Source: DASCNA01 sp036011305
GTDB taxonomy: Bacteria > Verrucomicrobiota > Lentisphaeria > Victivallales > GWF2-38-69
Assembly (NCBI GenBank): GCA_036011305.1
Contig: DASCNA010000224.1
Location: forward strand, 1 to 60,647
Reading direction: 5' to 3'
DNA: 60,647 nucleotides
A program made the translations under genes and the position numbers. Below the pieces are notes generated by a model that saw only the letters and a program-made list of their open reading frames with translations, searched no databases and had not been told where the DNA came from. Below, one piece after another: positions 43,409 through 52,000 of this stretch (the first letter of the stretch is position 1; every line of letters begins with the position of its first letter).

Positions 43409-44863
43409 ATGGCACAGATGCGAGGAGTTGATTTAGGAGATTCTTCTGACTATAAGACAGAAGGGAAAAAGAAATTTTTGTATTTTGTAGCAGTAATAGC
43501 GGCACTTGGCGGAATGCTCTTTGGATATGATACCGGTGTTATTGCAAGTGCATTGATTTTTATTAATAAAACTTTTCACCCTACCGTTTGGCAGCAGGAA
43601 ATGGTTGTCAGCATGGTTGTCGCAGGTGCTTTTTTCGGTGCAATATTCAGCGGTAAACTTTCAAATAAATTTGGGCGCAGGAAAGTACTTATCTGGACTG
43701 CAATTACATTTATAATAGGCACTGTAATATGTACATTTGCTCCTGAAATATGGACTCTTATTTTTGGCAGATTAATTTTAGGTATTGCAGTGGGGGTAGC
43801 ATCATATACAGCTCCTCTATTTATTGCTGAAATTTCACTTCCCGATAAAAGAGGTTTAATGGTAGTATTGAACTGTATATTTATAACAGGTGCTCAAGCA
43901 GCTGCTTTTCTCATAGGTTTTTATCTGCAAAAGCATTTACCTGAATATTTGTCATGGAGGTATATGGTAGGTGCTGCTGTTATACCCTCTATTCTTCTAT
44001 TGATTGGAATGGTTTTTGCTCCGTCTTCGCCAAGATGGTTGTTAATGAAAGGTAAAGTAAAGGCTGCAAGAGAGGTTCTTAGGAAAATAAGAGATTTTGA
44101 TAAAGTTGAACAAGAAATAGATGATATTAAAAGTAGCTTAGGATTTCAGCACGGAGGCTGGAAAGAACTTTTTTCAAAAACAGTAAGGCCTGTATTGATA
44201 ATAGGTCTTGCACTTGGTATTCTTCAACAGTTTGCCGGTATAAATACAGTTATGTATTATGGGCCTGAAATTTTTAAACAGGTCGGATTCCATGGAGCTT
44301 CAGCTCAAATTTTAGCAACATTTGGAATGGGATGCCTGAATTTTCTTATGACAGTTATAGCTATGTTTACTGTAGATAAATTCGGAAGAAAGAGCATAAT
44401 GATTTTTGGTACTTCTGTGGCAATGATAAGCTTGGCTGTACTTGGTTATGTTATGCATGTAGGAGTTGAGCATGTTGCTGGAGGTAAAGCTATTGCAGTT
44501 GTCTGCCTGATTGTTTACATGGTAGGTTATGCCTATAGTTTAGGTACTATTTTCTGGTTAATGATTTCTGAGATATTCCCCTTAAAAATTAGAAGTATAG
44601 GCATGGGGTTTGTTGCAGGTATACAATGGGGGGCTAATTTTTTAGTTACAGCTACATTTTTGACAGTTCTTACAACTTTTGGATCAGATTATACCTTCTG
44701 GTTTTACGCTGTAATGTGTTTTGTTGCTTTACTTTTTTCAATATTCTATTTACCCGAGACAAAGGGGGTTTCTCTTGAAACAATAGAAATAAACTTAGAA
44801 AATGGAGTAAAGGCAAGGCATTTGGGACGGGTCATCTCTAAGAATAGACCTAATAAAATATAA
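43409..44863 (+). CDS. MFS sugar porter (IolT/XylE/GalP type)
   Basis: 484 residues, 12 membrane segments. Sugar-porter signatures are clear: GGMLFGYDTGVIASAL in helix 1, SGKLSNKFGRRKVLIW, LILGIAVGVASYTAPLFIAEIS, APSSPRWLLMKGK, GLALGILQQFAGINTVMYYG and a C-terminal YLPETKGVSLE. It is probably the myo-inositol/proton symporter of this region because it follows the iol operon and precedes an IolI-like isomerase gene. The exact substrate is inferred. Confidence 0.9.
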   Translation: MAQMRGVDLGDSSDYKTEGKKKFLYFVAVIAALGGMLFGYDTGVIASALIFINKTFHPTVWQQEMVVSMVVAGAFFGAIFSGKLSNKFGRRKVLIWTAITFIIGTVICTFAPEIWTLIFGRLILGIAVGVASYTAPLFIAEISLPDKRGLMVVLNCIFITGAQAAAFLIGFYLQKHLPEYLSWRYMVGAAVIPSILLLIGMVFAPSSPRWLLMKGKVKAAREVLRKIRDFDKVEQEIDDIKSSLGFQHGGWKELFSKTVRPVLIIGLALGILQQFAGINTVMYYGPEIFKQVGFHGASAQILATFGMGCLNFLMTVIAMFTVDKFGRKSIMIFGTSVAMISLAVLGYVMHVGVEHVAGGKAIAVVCLIVYMVGYAYSLGTIFWLMISEIFPLKIRSIGMGFVAGIQWGANFLVTATFLTVLTTFGSDYTFWFYAVMCFVALLFSIFYLPETKGVSLETIEINLENGVKARHLGRVISKNRPNKI

Positions 44864-44927
44864 TATCAAAAATTGCCTAAATATATTACTAAATAAATAT
44901 AAAACTTTAACATTGGGAGATAAAATA

Positions 44928-45746
44928 ATGAAAAACCTAATTGCACTGAACAGAATGCTCTGTCCAAACCTTTCAATTGCTGATTTTTTTAAATTAGCCA
45001 ATGAAATGGGATGCAGCGGTGTCGAACTGAGAAATGATATAAATGACGGAAGAATTATTGATGATCTGGAACCTGAAGAGGTAAAATCACTTGCTGAGCT
45101 GAATGATATTAATATCTATACAATCAATGCTGTTCAGAAATTTAACCTGGCTTCAAAAAGAGAACAGGTTATGACAGACTTGAACTCATTAATAGAGATA
45201 TCAAAAAAAATTGGCTGCAAAGCAATAGTTCTGTGTCCAAATAATGAAGCAGATGATAACAGTTCAAAAGAACAGTGCTACAGTGAAACAGTATCAGCGT
45301 TGAAAGCTATAGGTAATGCACTTGAAGGAACTAATATTATTGGACTTGTAGAACCTCTGGGTTTTGAAATTTCATCACTGCGTTATAAAAAAGATGCAGT
45401 AAGTGCAATAAGAGAATCCGGTTATGCTGATAATTTTAAAATTGTACATGATACATTCCACCACTATCTTGCCGGTGAAAAAGAAATATTCCCTGAAGAA
45501 ACGGGGCTTGTTCATTTTTCCGGAGTTGAAGATAAACTTCCCGCTTCTGAACTGACAGATGAAAATAGAGTATTTATTACTGAAAAGGATATCATGCACA
45601 ATGTTTATCAGATTAACTCATTAGCAGACGATTCTTATTTAGGTATTTTATCATTTGAACCTTTTTCAAGCAGAATACATGATTTGAGCCTGGACGTTAT
45701 GAAATCAAATTTACGTAAGACAATAAAAACAATAGCAAATATCTAA
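44928..45746 (+). CDS. Inosose isomerase-like TIM-barrel protein (IolI type)
   Basis: 272 residues from the ATG at 44928, with GGGAG eight bases before it; a TTG at 44913 is in frame but not needed. A xylose-isomerase-like TIM barrel, with VELRNDINDGR, VEPLGFEISSLRYK, IVHDTFHHYLAGE, GLVHFSGVED and LSFEPFSSRIHD. The conserved metal ligands Glu, Asp, His and Glu fit IolI, which interconverts 2-keto-myo-inositol and 1-keto-D-chiro-inositol. This would broaden the inositol isomers the cell can use. Confidence 0.8.
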   Translation: MKNLIALNRMLCPNLSIADFFKLANEMGCSGVELRNDINDGRIIDDLEPEEVKSLAELNDINIYTINAVQKFNLASKREQVMTDLNSLIEISKKIGCKAIVLCPNNEADDNSSKEQCYSETVSALKAIGNALEGTNIIGLVEPLGFEISSLRYKKDAVSAIRESGYADNFKIVHDTFHHYLAGEKEIFPEETGLVHFSGVEDKLPASELTDENRVFITEKDIMHNVYQINSLADDSYLGILSFEPFSSRIHDLSLDVMKSNLRKTIKTIANI

Positions 45747-45807
45747 TTCTCAAAAAGTTTTTTTTGGGGATTTTATCATAACAAATGTAAAAGAGGGAGT
45801 ACGTGAG

Positions 45808-45921
45808 ATGGAGAAAAAGCAAAGTTACAGTATGACAAAAGCCGTTTTCACAGATATTCAGTTTTGGATACCTGTCGGAATCTTAATTATCGGAATTTTA
45901 ATACTTTCATATGTGGCTTAA
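45808..45921 (+). CDS. 37-residue single-helix membrane protein
   Basis: The ORF reads MEKKQSYSMTKAVFTDIQFW then IPVGILIIGILILSYVA: a short charged N-terminus and one membrane helix. It has GGGAG eight bases before the ATG and ends 15 bases before the ATG of the GRP transporter. The spacing, the ribosome site and the plausible topology support a real gene, probably a small partner of the transporter. No known family. Confidence 0.7.
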   Translation: MEKKQSYSMTKAVFTDIQFWIPVGILIIGILILSYVA

Positions 45922-45936
45922 TAGGGGGAGATAACA

Positions 45937-47223
45937 ATGAATTTAACTAAAACAGGTAACACTAACCCTCTAAGAACTTTAAGCTTTTTAGGGATTATTT
46001 CAGCACTCGCTGCAGGAGTTTGGCTTGGCTCTGCTGAAGCACCGACGCTGTTGGTAAAAGTAGGCGTATCACCATTTGTAGTTACAGGGGCATTTGTAAT
46101 AGGTGTTTTTGTTGCTAGATGGACATTGCCGACTATGGTTAAAGGGACTTCATATGTTTTTACTGATATAGGTAAAACTAAACATCTTATTATATGGGGC
46201 ATACTTGCAGGAGCGCTCTGGGGTGTGGCAAATACTCTAACAGTTTTTGCAATCAAAGATGTTGGTCTGGTTATAGCTTTCCCTATTTGGAATTCGAACT
46301 GTGTTATTGGGTTGATATGGGGTATTATACTATTCAATGAACTACGTGGCGCGAAAAAAAAACAATGGATAAGGGTTATCGGAGGTGTTATAGCTGTCGT
46401 TGTAGCTATGATTATATTGGCAGCAGCGACAACAGCAACCGGAGTTACAACTGGTATTGCTTTTCACGGTCTTCTTGCCGCAATAGGGGCCGGCCTTCTT
46501 TGGGGGACTATGTATATACCATATAGGAAAGCTTATCTGAGTGGTATGAATCCTCTTTCTTTTGTTACTATTTTTACTGTGGGTGAAGTTATTACAGTTC
46601 TGCTTCTCGGTGTTATTTTCTTAGGCGGAACTGCTTTTGTAGACGCTATTGTGTTTGCAGGTCATTTACTGTTCTGGATAGTTCTTGGAGGCGCTTTCTG
46701 GGTGGTTGGCGATCTTTTTCAACAGTTTGCCGCAAAATATATTGGAATAGGTCGTGGTATTCCTTTGGCAAATACTAATCAGCTTTGGGGTCTTGCCTGG
46801 AGTGCTCTTGTATTTATGACATTAAAAGGTTTAGGGGCCGGCACTATTGTCGCTATAATAGGCGGAAGTATTATTATGATTGCCGGAGCAGGTTTAATAT
46901 CAAGCGCAGAGCCCGAGACTGATGAGCGTAAATTCTGGGATAAGGCTATTGATAAAGAGTGTAAACGTTATAACCTTGATAAGAAGTTTGTTACTGATAC
47001 TGTAGATGGAAAAGATCCACTTGCTGAAACTGTTAAAGGATACAGATGGTGGGATGCAGTGATTGTTATTGCTGCTGTTGCTGTTTTTGTTGTCCTGGCA
47101 TGCTTCGCTGTTGCTCCGTCTATGCCTGTAAATATGTACTGGTTTGTTGTTCTTCTTGTAGTCTGCCTGTTTTCAATGGTATGGGTCGGCTGGCTGCTTA
47201 AAAAACATACAAACTTTTCATGA
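45937..47223 (+). CDS. GRP-family sugar transporter (RhaT/GlcU-like)
   Basis: 428 residues with about ten membrane segments. The start is supported by AGGGGGAG. The motifs GVWLGSAEAP, GALWGVANTLTVFAIKDVG, AFPIWNSNCVIGLIWGIILFNE and GLLWGTMYIPYRKAYLSGMN fit the glucose/ribose porter (drug/metabolite transporter superfamily) group. There is a long hydrophilic loop near residue 325 (ETDERKFWDKAIDKECKRYN). It probably imports a sugar by proton or sodium symport; the substrate is unknown. The terminator at 47254 ends the unit. Confidence 0.85.
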   Translation: MNLTKTGNTNPLRTLSFLGIISALAAGVWLGSAEAPTLLVKVGVSPFVVTGAFVIGVFVARWTLPTMVKGTSYVFTDIGKTKHLIIWGILAGALWGVANTLTVFAIKDVGLVIAFPIWNSNCVIGLIWGIILFNELRGAKKKQWIRVIGGVIAVVVAMIILAAATTATGVTTGIAFHGLLAAIGAGLLWGTMYIPYRKAYLSGMNPLSFVTIFTVGEVITVLLLGVIFLGGTAFVDAIVFAGHLLFWIVLGGAFWVVGDLFQQFAAKYIGIGRGIPLANTNQLWGLAWSALVFMTLKGLGAGTIVAIIGGSIIMIAGAGLISSAEPETDERKFWDKAIDKECKRYNLDKKFVTDTVDGKDPLAETVKGYRWWDAVIVIAAVAVFVVLACFAVAPSMPVNMYWFVVLLVVCLFSMVWVGWLLKKHTNFS

Positions 47224-47253
47224 TGAAAATCTGTATTTATATGTTTAAATAAA

Positions 47254-47285
47254 AAAAGCTCTCATGAAATTTCATGAGAGCTTTT
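47254..47285. terminator. Strong bidirectional terminator
   Basis: A perfect 16-bp stem: AAAAGCTCTCATGAAA followed directly by its reverse complement ending in GAGAGCTTTT. The flanking A and T runs let it act on both strands. It serves the transporter gene on the plus strand and the 44-residue ORF on the minus strand. Confidence 0.9.
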
Positions 47286-47304
47286 ATTATGAAGTTTAAA
47301 AATA

Positions 47305-47439
47305 TTATTTTTTAATATTCTTTGTTCTAATTGGATATGAACATGAACGGGAGACTGCTTCTCCATAATTGTTTAGTGCTTCAAAATAGTTGTTCAAAGC
47401 TTTTTTAGATTTCATTTTAATTGATTTTAATATAGCCAT
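47305..47439 (-). CDS. 44-residue basic small protein
   Basis: The minus strand reads MAILKSIKMKSKKALNNYFE, then ALNNYGEAVSRSCSYPIRTK and NIKK, with a strong ribosome site GGAGAAAG seven bases upstream. The bidirectional terminator follows its stop. It is basic, with an amphipathic helix near residues 10-30. The family is unknown. An intact ribosome site plus a terminator suggests a real short gene that length-based annotation would miss. Confidence 0.6.
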   Translation of the reverse strand: MAILKSIKMKSKKALNNYFEALNNYGEAVSRSCSYPIRTKNIKK

Positions 47440-47776
47440 TTTCTTTCTCCTCAGTTATTGGAGTTATTAATAAGAGCTTAATTGCTCTATATAGTCATTT
47501 AGTTAATTCATTAAATCTTTGTTTTAATGAGCTTTTAAAATATAATGGTTTTAGAAAATAACCCAAAAAACGTGAAGAAATCATTTTATGTTACAATAAT
47601 CGTGTATTAATGACTCAGGATTGTAATATATGTTTATTAATAAGAAATATTATAAAAGAATTACTTTTTGGAATTTTAGTGAGTAGTTCTTTCTTTTTTG
47701 TCAATCTTAGATTATGGTAAAAAGTTTAAGTTCAATAAAATAGTTATGTTGTTAGATATTAATTCAGGAGATGAAA
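47440..47776. other. Promoter-bearing gap before asrA, no gene seen
   Basis: About 335 AT-rich bases separate the divergent 44-residue gene and asrA. Control elements for both must lie here. A loose inverted pair TTACAAT (near 47591) and ATTGTAA (near 47621) is visible. I found no match to the FNR consensus TTGAT-N4-ATCAA and no small ORF with a good ribosome site. Confidence 0.5.
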
Positions 47777-48787
47777 ATGTCATATAAGTTTAATTTAGAA
47801 ACTTTTAATAATCTTATTGGTGAAATAAGTAAAAATTATGATATTTATGCACCGATGAGGTGTGTTGGTAGTGGAAGATTTTCAGATACTGATCTGATTC
47901 GATACGGACAAATTAAAAACGCAAGTGATATTGTACCTGATGTAAAATCAAATTTTTCTCCTAAAGAAATTATTTTCCCTATAAATGAAACTCTCTTTTA
48001 CTTTACAGAAGATGATTATAGAGAGCCGAAGAGCAGTACGAGAAAAATATTGATATTTCTCAGGGCATGCGATATTCAAGGTTTTGAGAGACTGGATCAG
48101 ATTTTTCTTAATAATTCAGATAATGAGGATTTTTACTATAAACGTATAAGAGAAAGAGTTTCATTTGCTCTACTGGAATGCAGAGAAAGTTTTGATAACT
48201 GTTTTTGTGCTTCTATGGGATGTAATACTGCCGATGATTATAGTTTTGCTTTGAGATTTACAGATAAAAATGTACTGCTCGAAATGAAAGATAGCAATTT
48301 TGATAAGTATTTTGACGGATACAGTAATGACTGTAATTTTAAACCTGAACAGATAGCAACAAACAGTGAAACTTTGAATGTACCTGATTTAGCAGAAACT
48401 GACATAAATGTACTTTATGATGAGAAGTTCTGGGAAGAGTATAAATCAAGATGTATCGGCTGTGGTAGATGCAATACTACATGTATTACGTGCAACTGTC
48501 ACTCTACATGTGATATATTTTATGATGATAACTGCAATGTCGGCGAAAGAACAAGAACATGGTCCTCATGTCAGGTAGATGGATTTACGGATATGGCCGG
48601 TGGGATGAGTTTTAGAAAAGACTATGGGGCACGTATGCGATATAAAGTACTTCATAAAATACTGGACTTTAAAAAGCGTTTCGGTACACACATGTGTGTT
48701 GGTTGCGGACGTTGCGATGATAACTGTCCTGAATATATATCATATCTGAACTGCTTAAAAAAACTGGATAAACTACAGGAGAAATAA
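47777..48787 (+). CDS. asrA: Anaerobic sulfite-reductase-type subunit A (4Fe-4S protein)
   Basis: 336 residues from the second ATG (47777). The ATG at 47771 directly follows the ribosome site CAGGAG and is less well spaced. Two ferredoxin cluster motifs lie in the C-terminal part (CIGCGRCNTTC and CVGCGRCDDNCP), after a block GFERLDQIFLNN typical of AsrA. It passes electrons from AsrB to AsrC in the cytoplasm. A paralogue is encoded at 55049. Confidence 0.9.
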   Translation: MSYKFNLETFNNLIGEISKNYDIYAPMRCVGSGRFSDTDLIRYGQIKNASDIVPDVKSNFSPKEIIFPINETLFYFTEDDYREPKSSTRKILIFLRACDIQGFERLDQIFLNNSDNEDFYYKRIRERVSFALLECRESFDNCFCASMGCNTADDYSFALRFTDKNVLLEMKDSNFDKYFDGYSNDCNFKPEQIATNSETLNVPDLAETDINVLYDEKFWEEYKSRCIGCGRCNTTCITCNCHSTCDIFYDDNCNVGERTRTWSSCQVDGFTDMAGGMSFRKDYGARMRYKVLHKILDFKKRFGTHMCVGCGRCDDNCPEYISYLNCLKKLDKLQEK

Positions 48788-48789
48788 AA

Positions 48790-49584
48790 ATGTGTGAAAA
48801 TCCAATGAGGCCTGAACCATGTTTGATTAGTAAAATTATTAAAGAAACCGATATCGAGTGGACGTTCAGAATAAAAATAAAAGAGAAACCTCTTCCAGGG
48901 CAGTTTTACATGGTGTCTTTGCCGAGAATAGGGGAAATGCCTATATCAATTAGCAGTATTGAAGAAGGTTTTATAGAAATGACCATTAGAAATGTTGGTA
49001 AAGTCAGTGATAAGGTCCATCACCTGCAGGAAGGTTCACAGATTTTTCTAAGAGGCCCTTACGGAAATGGTTTTGATATGACTAAGTTCAGAGATAAACA
49101 TTTAGTTATTGCTGCCGGTGGTTCCGGTGTTTCACCTGTAAAACCTATTATTGAATATTTTTATAAAAATCCTGATCAGATAAAAAATGTAGACCTTCTT
49201 TTTGGATATAAAGAACCTAATGCTGTTCTGTTCAAACCTGAAATAGACAGTTGGAAAAATAAATTTAATACAATTGTTACTGTAGACAAAGGAGATGATA
49301 ACTGGAAAGGAAATGTAGGTCTGATTACTAAATTTGTAGATAAGATTAATGTTCCCAAAGTTCAGGATCTTGAAGTTGTAATTGTAGGACCTCCGATTAT
49401 GATGAAATTCACTGCATTGGAATTTATGAAAATGGGGATTGATGAGGAACAGATTACAGTTTCATACGAAAGAAGAATGTCATGCGGTATAGGGAAATGC
49501 GGTCACTGCAGAATTGGGCAGTATTATGTATGTGCTGACGGACCGATTTTTAGCTATAAGGCTTCAAAAGAACTTATTGACTAA
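48790..49584 (+). CDS. asrB: Anaerobic sulfite-reductase-type subunit B (FAD/NAD, 2Fe-2S)
   Basis: 264 residues. It has a ferredoxin-reductase fold: FAD region LRGPYGNGFD, NAD region AAGGSGVSPVKPIIEYF, and a C-terminal [2Fe-2S] loop CGIGKCGHCRIGQYYVC. It takes electrons from NADH for the complex. It follows asrA by two bases, with its ribosome site (CAGGAG) inside the end of asrA. AsrB is the only pyridine-nucleotide entry point in this module. Confidence 0.93.
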   Translation: MCENPMRPEPCLISKIIKETDIEWTFRIKIKEKPLPGQFYMVSLPRIGEMPISISSIEEGFIEMTIRNVGKVSDKVHHLQEGSQIFLRGPYGNGFDMTKFRDKHLVIAAGGSGVSPVKPIIEYFYKNPDQIKNVDLLFGYKEPNAVLFKPEIDSWKNKFNTIVTVDKGDDNWKGNVGLITKFVDKINVPKVQDLEVVIVGPPIMMKFTALEFMKMGIDEEQITVSYERRMSCGIGKCGHCRIGQYYVCADGPIFSYKASKELID

Positions 49585-49602
49585 CAGGAATGAGGGATAT
49601 TT

Positions 49603-50616
49603 ATGCTAGACATTAATATAAAAAAATTGAAAAAAAATGCTTACAGAGTAACTAAAAACAGAAGCAAGACAGGACTTAGAATACGTGTGCCGGGAGGTCA
49701 TCTCGATGTAAAATTTATGGATTTGCTAAAAATAATTGCTGAAAAATACGGCAATGGAAGTATCCATATCACTACAAGACAGGGGTTTGAAATACCGGAT
49801 ATTGATTATAAAAATATACCTGAAATAAATAAATTGATATCACCACTGCTAAAAGATTTAAAAGAGAGTGCCGGGGTGAATATTGAAAAAATAAATGAAG
49901 GCTATTCCGCTGCAGGGACAAGAAATGTAACAGCATGCATAGGAAATAGAGTCTGTCCTTTCGGAAATCGTGATACGACTGACCTGGCACAGAAAATAGA
50001 AAAGATTATATATCCTAATGATTATCATGTAAAAATTGCAATAACAGGATGTCCGAATGACTGTATCAAATCATGCATGCATGATATCGGTATTATTTGT
50101 ACATCTATGCCTCAGTATGATCAGAGCAGATGTATAGGATGTGATGCCTGCCAGAAGAACTGCCGTTTAAGAATTACAGGATCACTTACTTCTCATAACG
50201 GAAAAATAAAGAGAGATCCCCGCAGATGTATAGGTTGCGGAGAGTGTGTTTTGAAGTGTCCGACAGCTGCATGGACAAGAGTTAATTCAAAATTTTATAA
50301 CATCGTTATTATGGGTAGAACGGGCAAAAAGAATCCTAGAACAGCTAAGCCTTTTATTTTTTGGGCTGATGAAAATGTAGTTACTGGTATTGTTGCTAAT
50401 ATGTATAAATATATTGACAGGTATATTGACAGAACTCTTCCCAAAGAACATGTAGGTTATATCGTTGATAGAACAGGCTTTCAGGTTTTCCGTGACACTG
50501 TACTGGAAAATATTACTCTAAATCCTGATGCCAGAGTTGCGACTCATATCAACTGGGATGGGTATCATTACGGAAGTGACGTTTATATTTCATGTCCGGA
50601 TAATTACTTTTCATGA
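49603..50616 (+). CDS. asrC: Siroheme [4Fe-4S] reductase subunit C (Asr type)
   Basis: 337 residues. The siroheme-cluster ligands are visible: C-x5-C in TACIGNRVCPFGNRDT and C-x3-C in ITGCPNDCIKSC. Two further ferredoxin clusters follow (CIGCDACQKNC and CIGCGECVLKCP). The family reduces sulfite to sulfide with six electrons, but related siroheme enzymes reduce nitrite to ammonia in the same way. The gene lies in one run with a nitrate-type transporter and molybdoenzyme, so nitrite is a real possibility as substrate. Confidence 0.9.
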   Translation: MLDINIKKLKKNAYRVTKNRSKTGLRIRVPGGHLDVKFMDLLKIIAEKYGNGSIHITTRQGFEIPDIDYKNIPEINKLISPLLKDLKESAGVNIEKINEGYSAAGTRNVTACIGNRVCPFGNRDTTDLAQKIEKIIYPNDYHVKIAITGCPNDCIKSCMHDIGIICTSMPQYDQSRCIGCDACQKNCRLRITGSLTSHNGKIKRDPRRCIGCGECVLKCPTAAWTRVNSKFYNIVIMGRTGKKNPRTAKPFIFWADENVVTGIVANMYKYIDRYIDRTLPKEHVGYIVDRTGFQVFRDTVLENITLNPDARVATHINWDGYHYGSDVYISCPDNYFS

Positions 50617-50683
50617 TGTTTCAGTTTTTACGTAATTTATGTTAATGCAGTATAAAACTTTCGTTAAATGAGAGTTAGGAATA

Positions 50684-52000
50684 ATGAATAAAATATTGAA
50701 ATCCTGTACTACAAATGGAACGCCTCTGTTGGGGTTGACAGGGGCTACGTTGGCTTTTTTTGCTGGCCTGGCCACAATATCTCTTCTTGCAGACTCTGTA
50801 AGGTTATTTGGAGATGTTATGATAATGAGCCCTATTATGATAGCTATGCTTGTAGCCGTTCCCAATCTGACAGGAACTTTACTGCGTATACCTTTCTCTG
50901 CAATTGCTGATTCCTCAGGCGGTAGAAATGTTATACTTATATCACTTATTCTATCAACTATTGGGATGTTCTGTCTATATTTTATAGTTCTTGTTTATTA
51001 TCCTCTTGGAATGAGCGATAGCATAATCTATCCATTGCTTCTTTTTTTCGGAGCTCTTATGGGGATTGGGGGCGCAGTTTTTTCTCCTGGTATTGCTCAG
51101 ACATCATATTGGTTCCCACAGGAAAAACAGGGAATGGCACTTGGTGTTTTTGGAGGTGTAGGAAATCTGTCACCAGGTGTTGCAGCGTTTCTGTTTCCGG
51201 TAATACTGATGTTTACAAATCTTGCTGATACTTTTCTGATCTTTTCTTTTTGTATATTAGCCTGTACAATCGGCTATTTTATTTTGGGAAAAAACGCCTG
51301 GTATTTTCAACTGATGCATCAAGGAAAATCCAAAGAGGAATCTATAAAAATTGCAAGAGAGTGCGGACAGAGAATATTTCCAAAAGGGAATGCCAGAAAG
51401 AGCCTTGCTATATCGGGGAAAAACTGGAAAACATGGGTAATTGTATTTATCTATTTTAATACATTCGGCGGTTTTCTGGCTCTTGCAGTATGGCTTCCTA
51501 CTTATTGGATAATGTTTCATTCACTGGATTTGACTACTGCAGTATGGTTTACGGCACTTTACTCTATTGTAACTTCTGTCTTTCGTATTATCGGGGGAAA
51601 AGTATCTGACAATTTAGGTGGAGAAAAAACAACTGTTATTGCACTAATCATTATGCTGTGTGGCAGTATAATGATGGTAGTTTTTTACGGCATAGCTATG
51701 GATATCGCTGCACTGATGATCCTTGGCACAGGGATGGGGCTTGGAAATGCATCAACTTTTAAACTTGTTCCCCAGGAAATACCCGATGCTATAGGTGGAG
51801 CTTCAGGATGGATTGGTGGAATAGGCGGGCTGGGAGGATTTGTTCTTCCTACAGTCATGGCAATGTTCATTGTCAAAGGAGATGTACTGAAAACAGGTTA
51901 TGCCACTGGTTTCAGTGTGTTTATAGTGCTTACACTGCTTTCATTTATTGGTATCTTTATGCTAAGTAAACATTCTTTAAGAAAAAATAGAGTATTATGA
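50684..52000 (+). CDS. Nitrate/nitrite transporter (NarK/NNP-type MFS)
   Basis: 438 residues with about 12 membrane segments. The nitrate-nitrite-porter signatures are present: an Arg-containing helix 2 (TGTLLRIPFSAIAD), GVFGGVGNLSPGVAAFLFP (first glycine-rich motif), and GMGLGNASTFKLVPQEIPDA then GGASGWIGGIGGLGGF (second motif). It should move nitrate in and/or nitrite out. Its stop codon overlaps the ATG of the next gene (ATGA), so transporter and molybdoenzyme are translationally coupled. Confidence 0.88.
   Translation: MNKILKSCTTNGTPLLGLTGATLAFFAGLATISLLADSVRLFGDVMIMSPIMIAMLVAVPNLTGTLLRIPFSAIADSSGGRNVILISLILSTIGMFCLYFIVLVYYPLGMSDSIIYPLLLFFGALMGIGGAVFSPGIAQTSYWFPQEKQGMALGVFGGVGNLSPGVAAFLFPVILMFTNLADTFLIFSFCILACTIGYFILGKNAWYFQLMHQGKSKEESIKIARECGQRIFPKGNARKSLAISGKNWKTWVIVFIYFNTFGGFLALAVWLPTYWIMFHSLDLTTAVWFTALYSIVTSVFRIIGGKVSDNLGGEKTTVIALIIMLCGSIMMVVFYGIAMDIAALMILGTGMGLGNASTFKLVPQEIPDAIGGASGWIGGIGGLGGFVLPTVMAMFIVKGDVLKTGYATGFSVFIVLTLLSFIGIFMLSKHSLRKNRVL

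Noticed and set aside
47440..47776. FNR or NarL type sites in front of asrA
   Set aside because: I searched by eye for TTGAT-N4-ATCAA and found only partial matches such as TTGTCAATC, which are not convincing.
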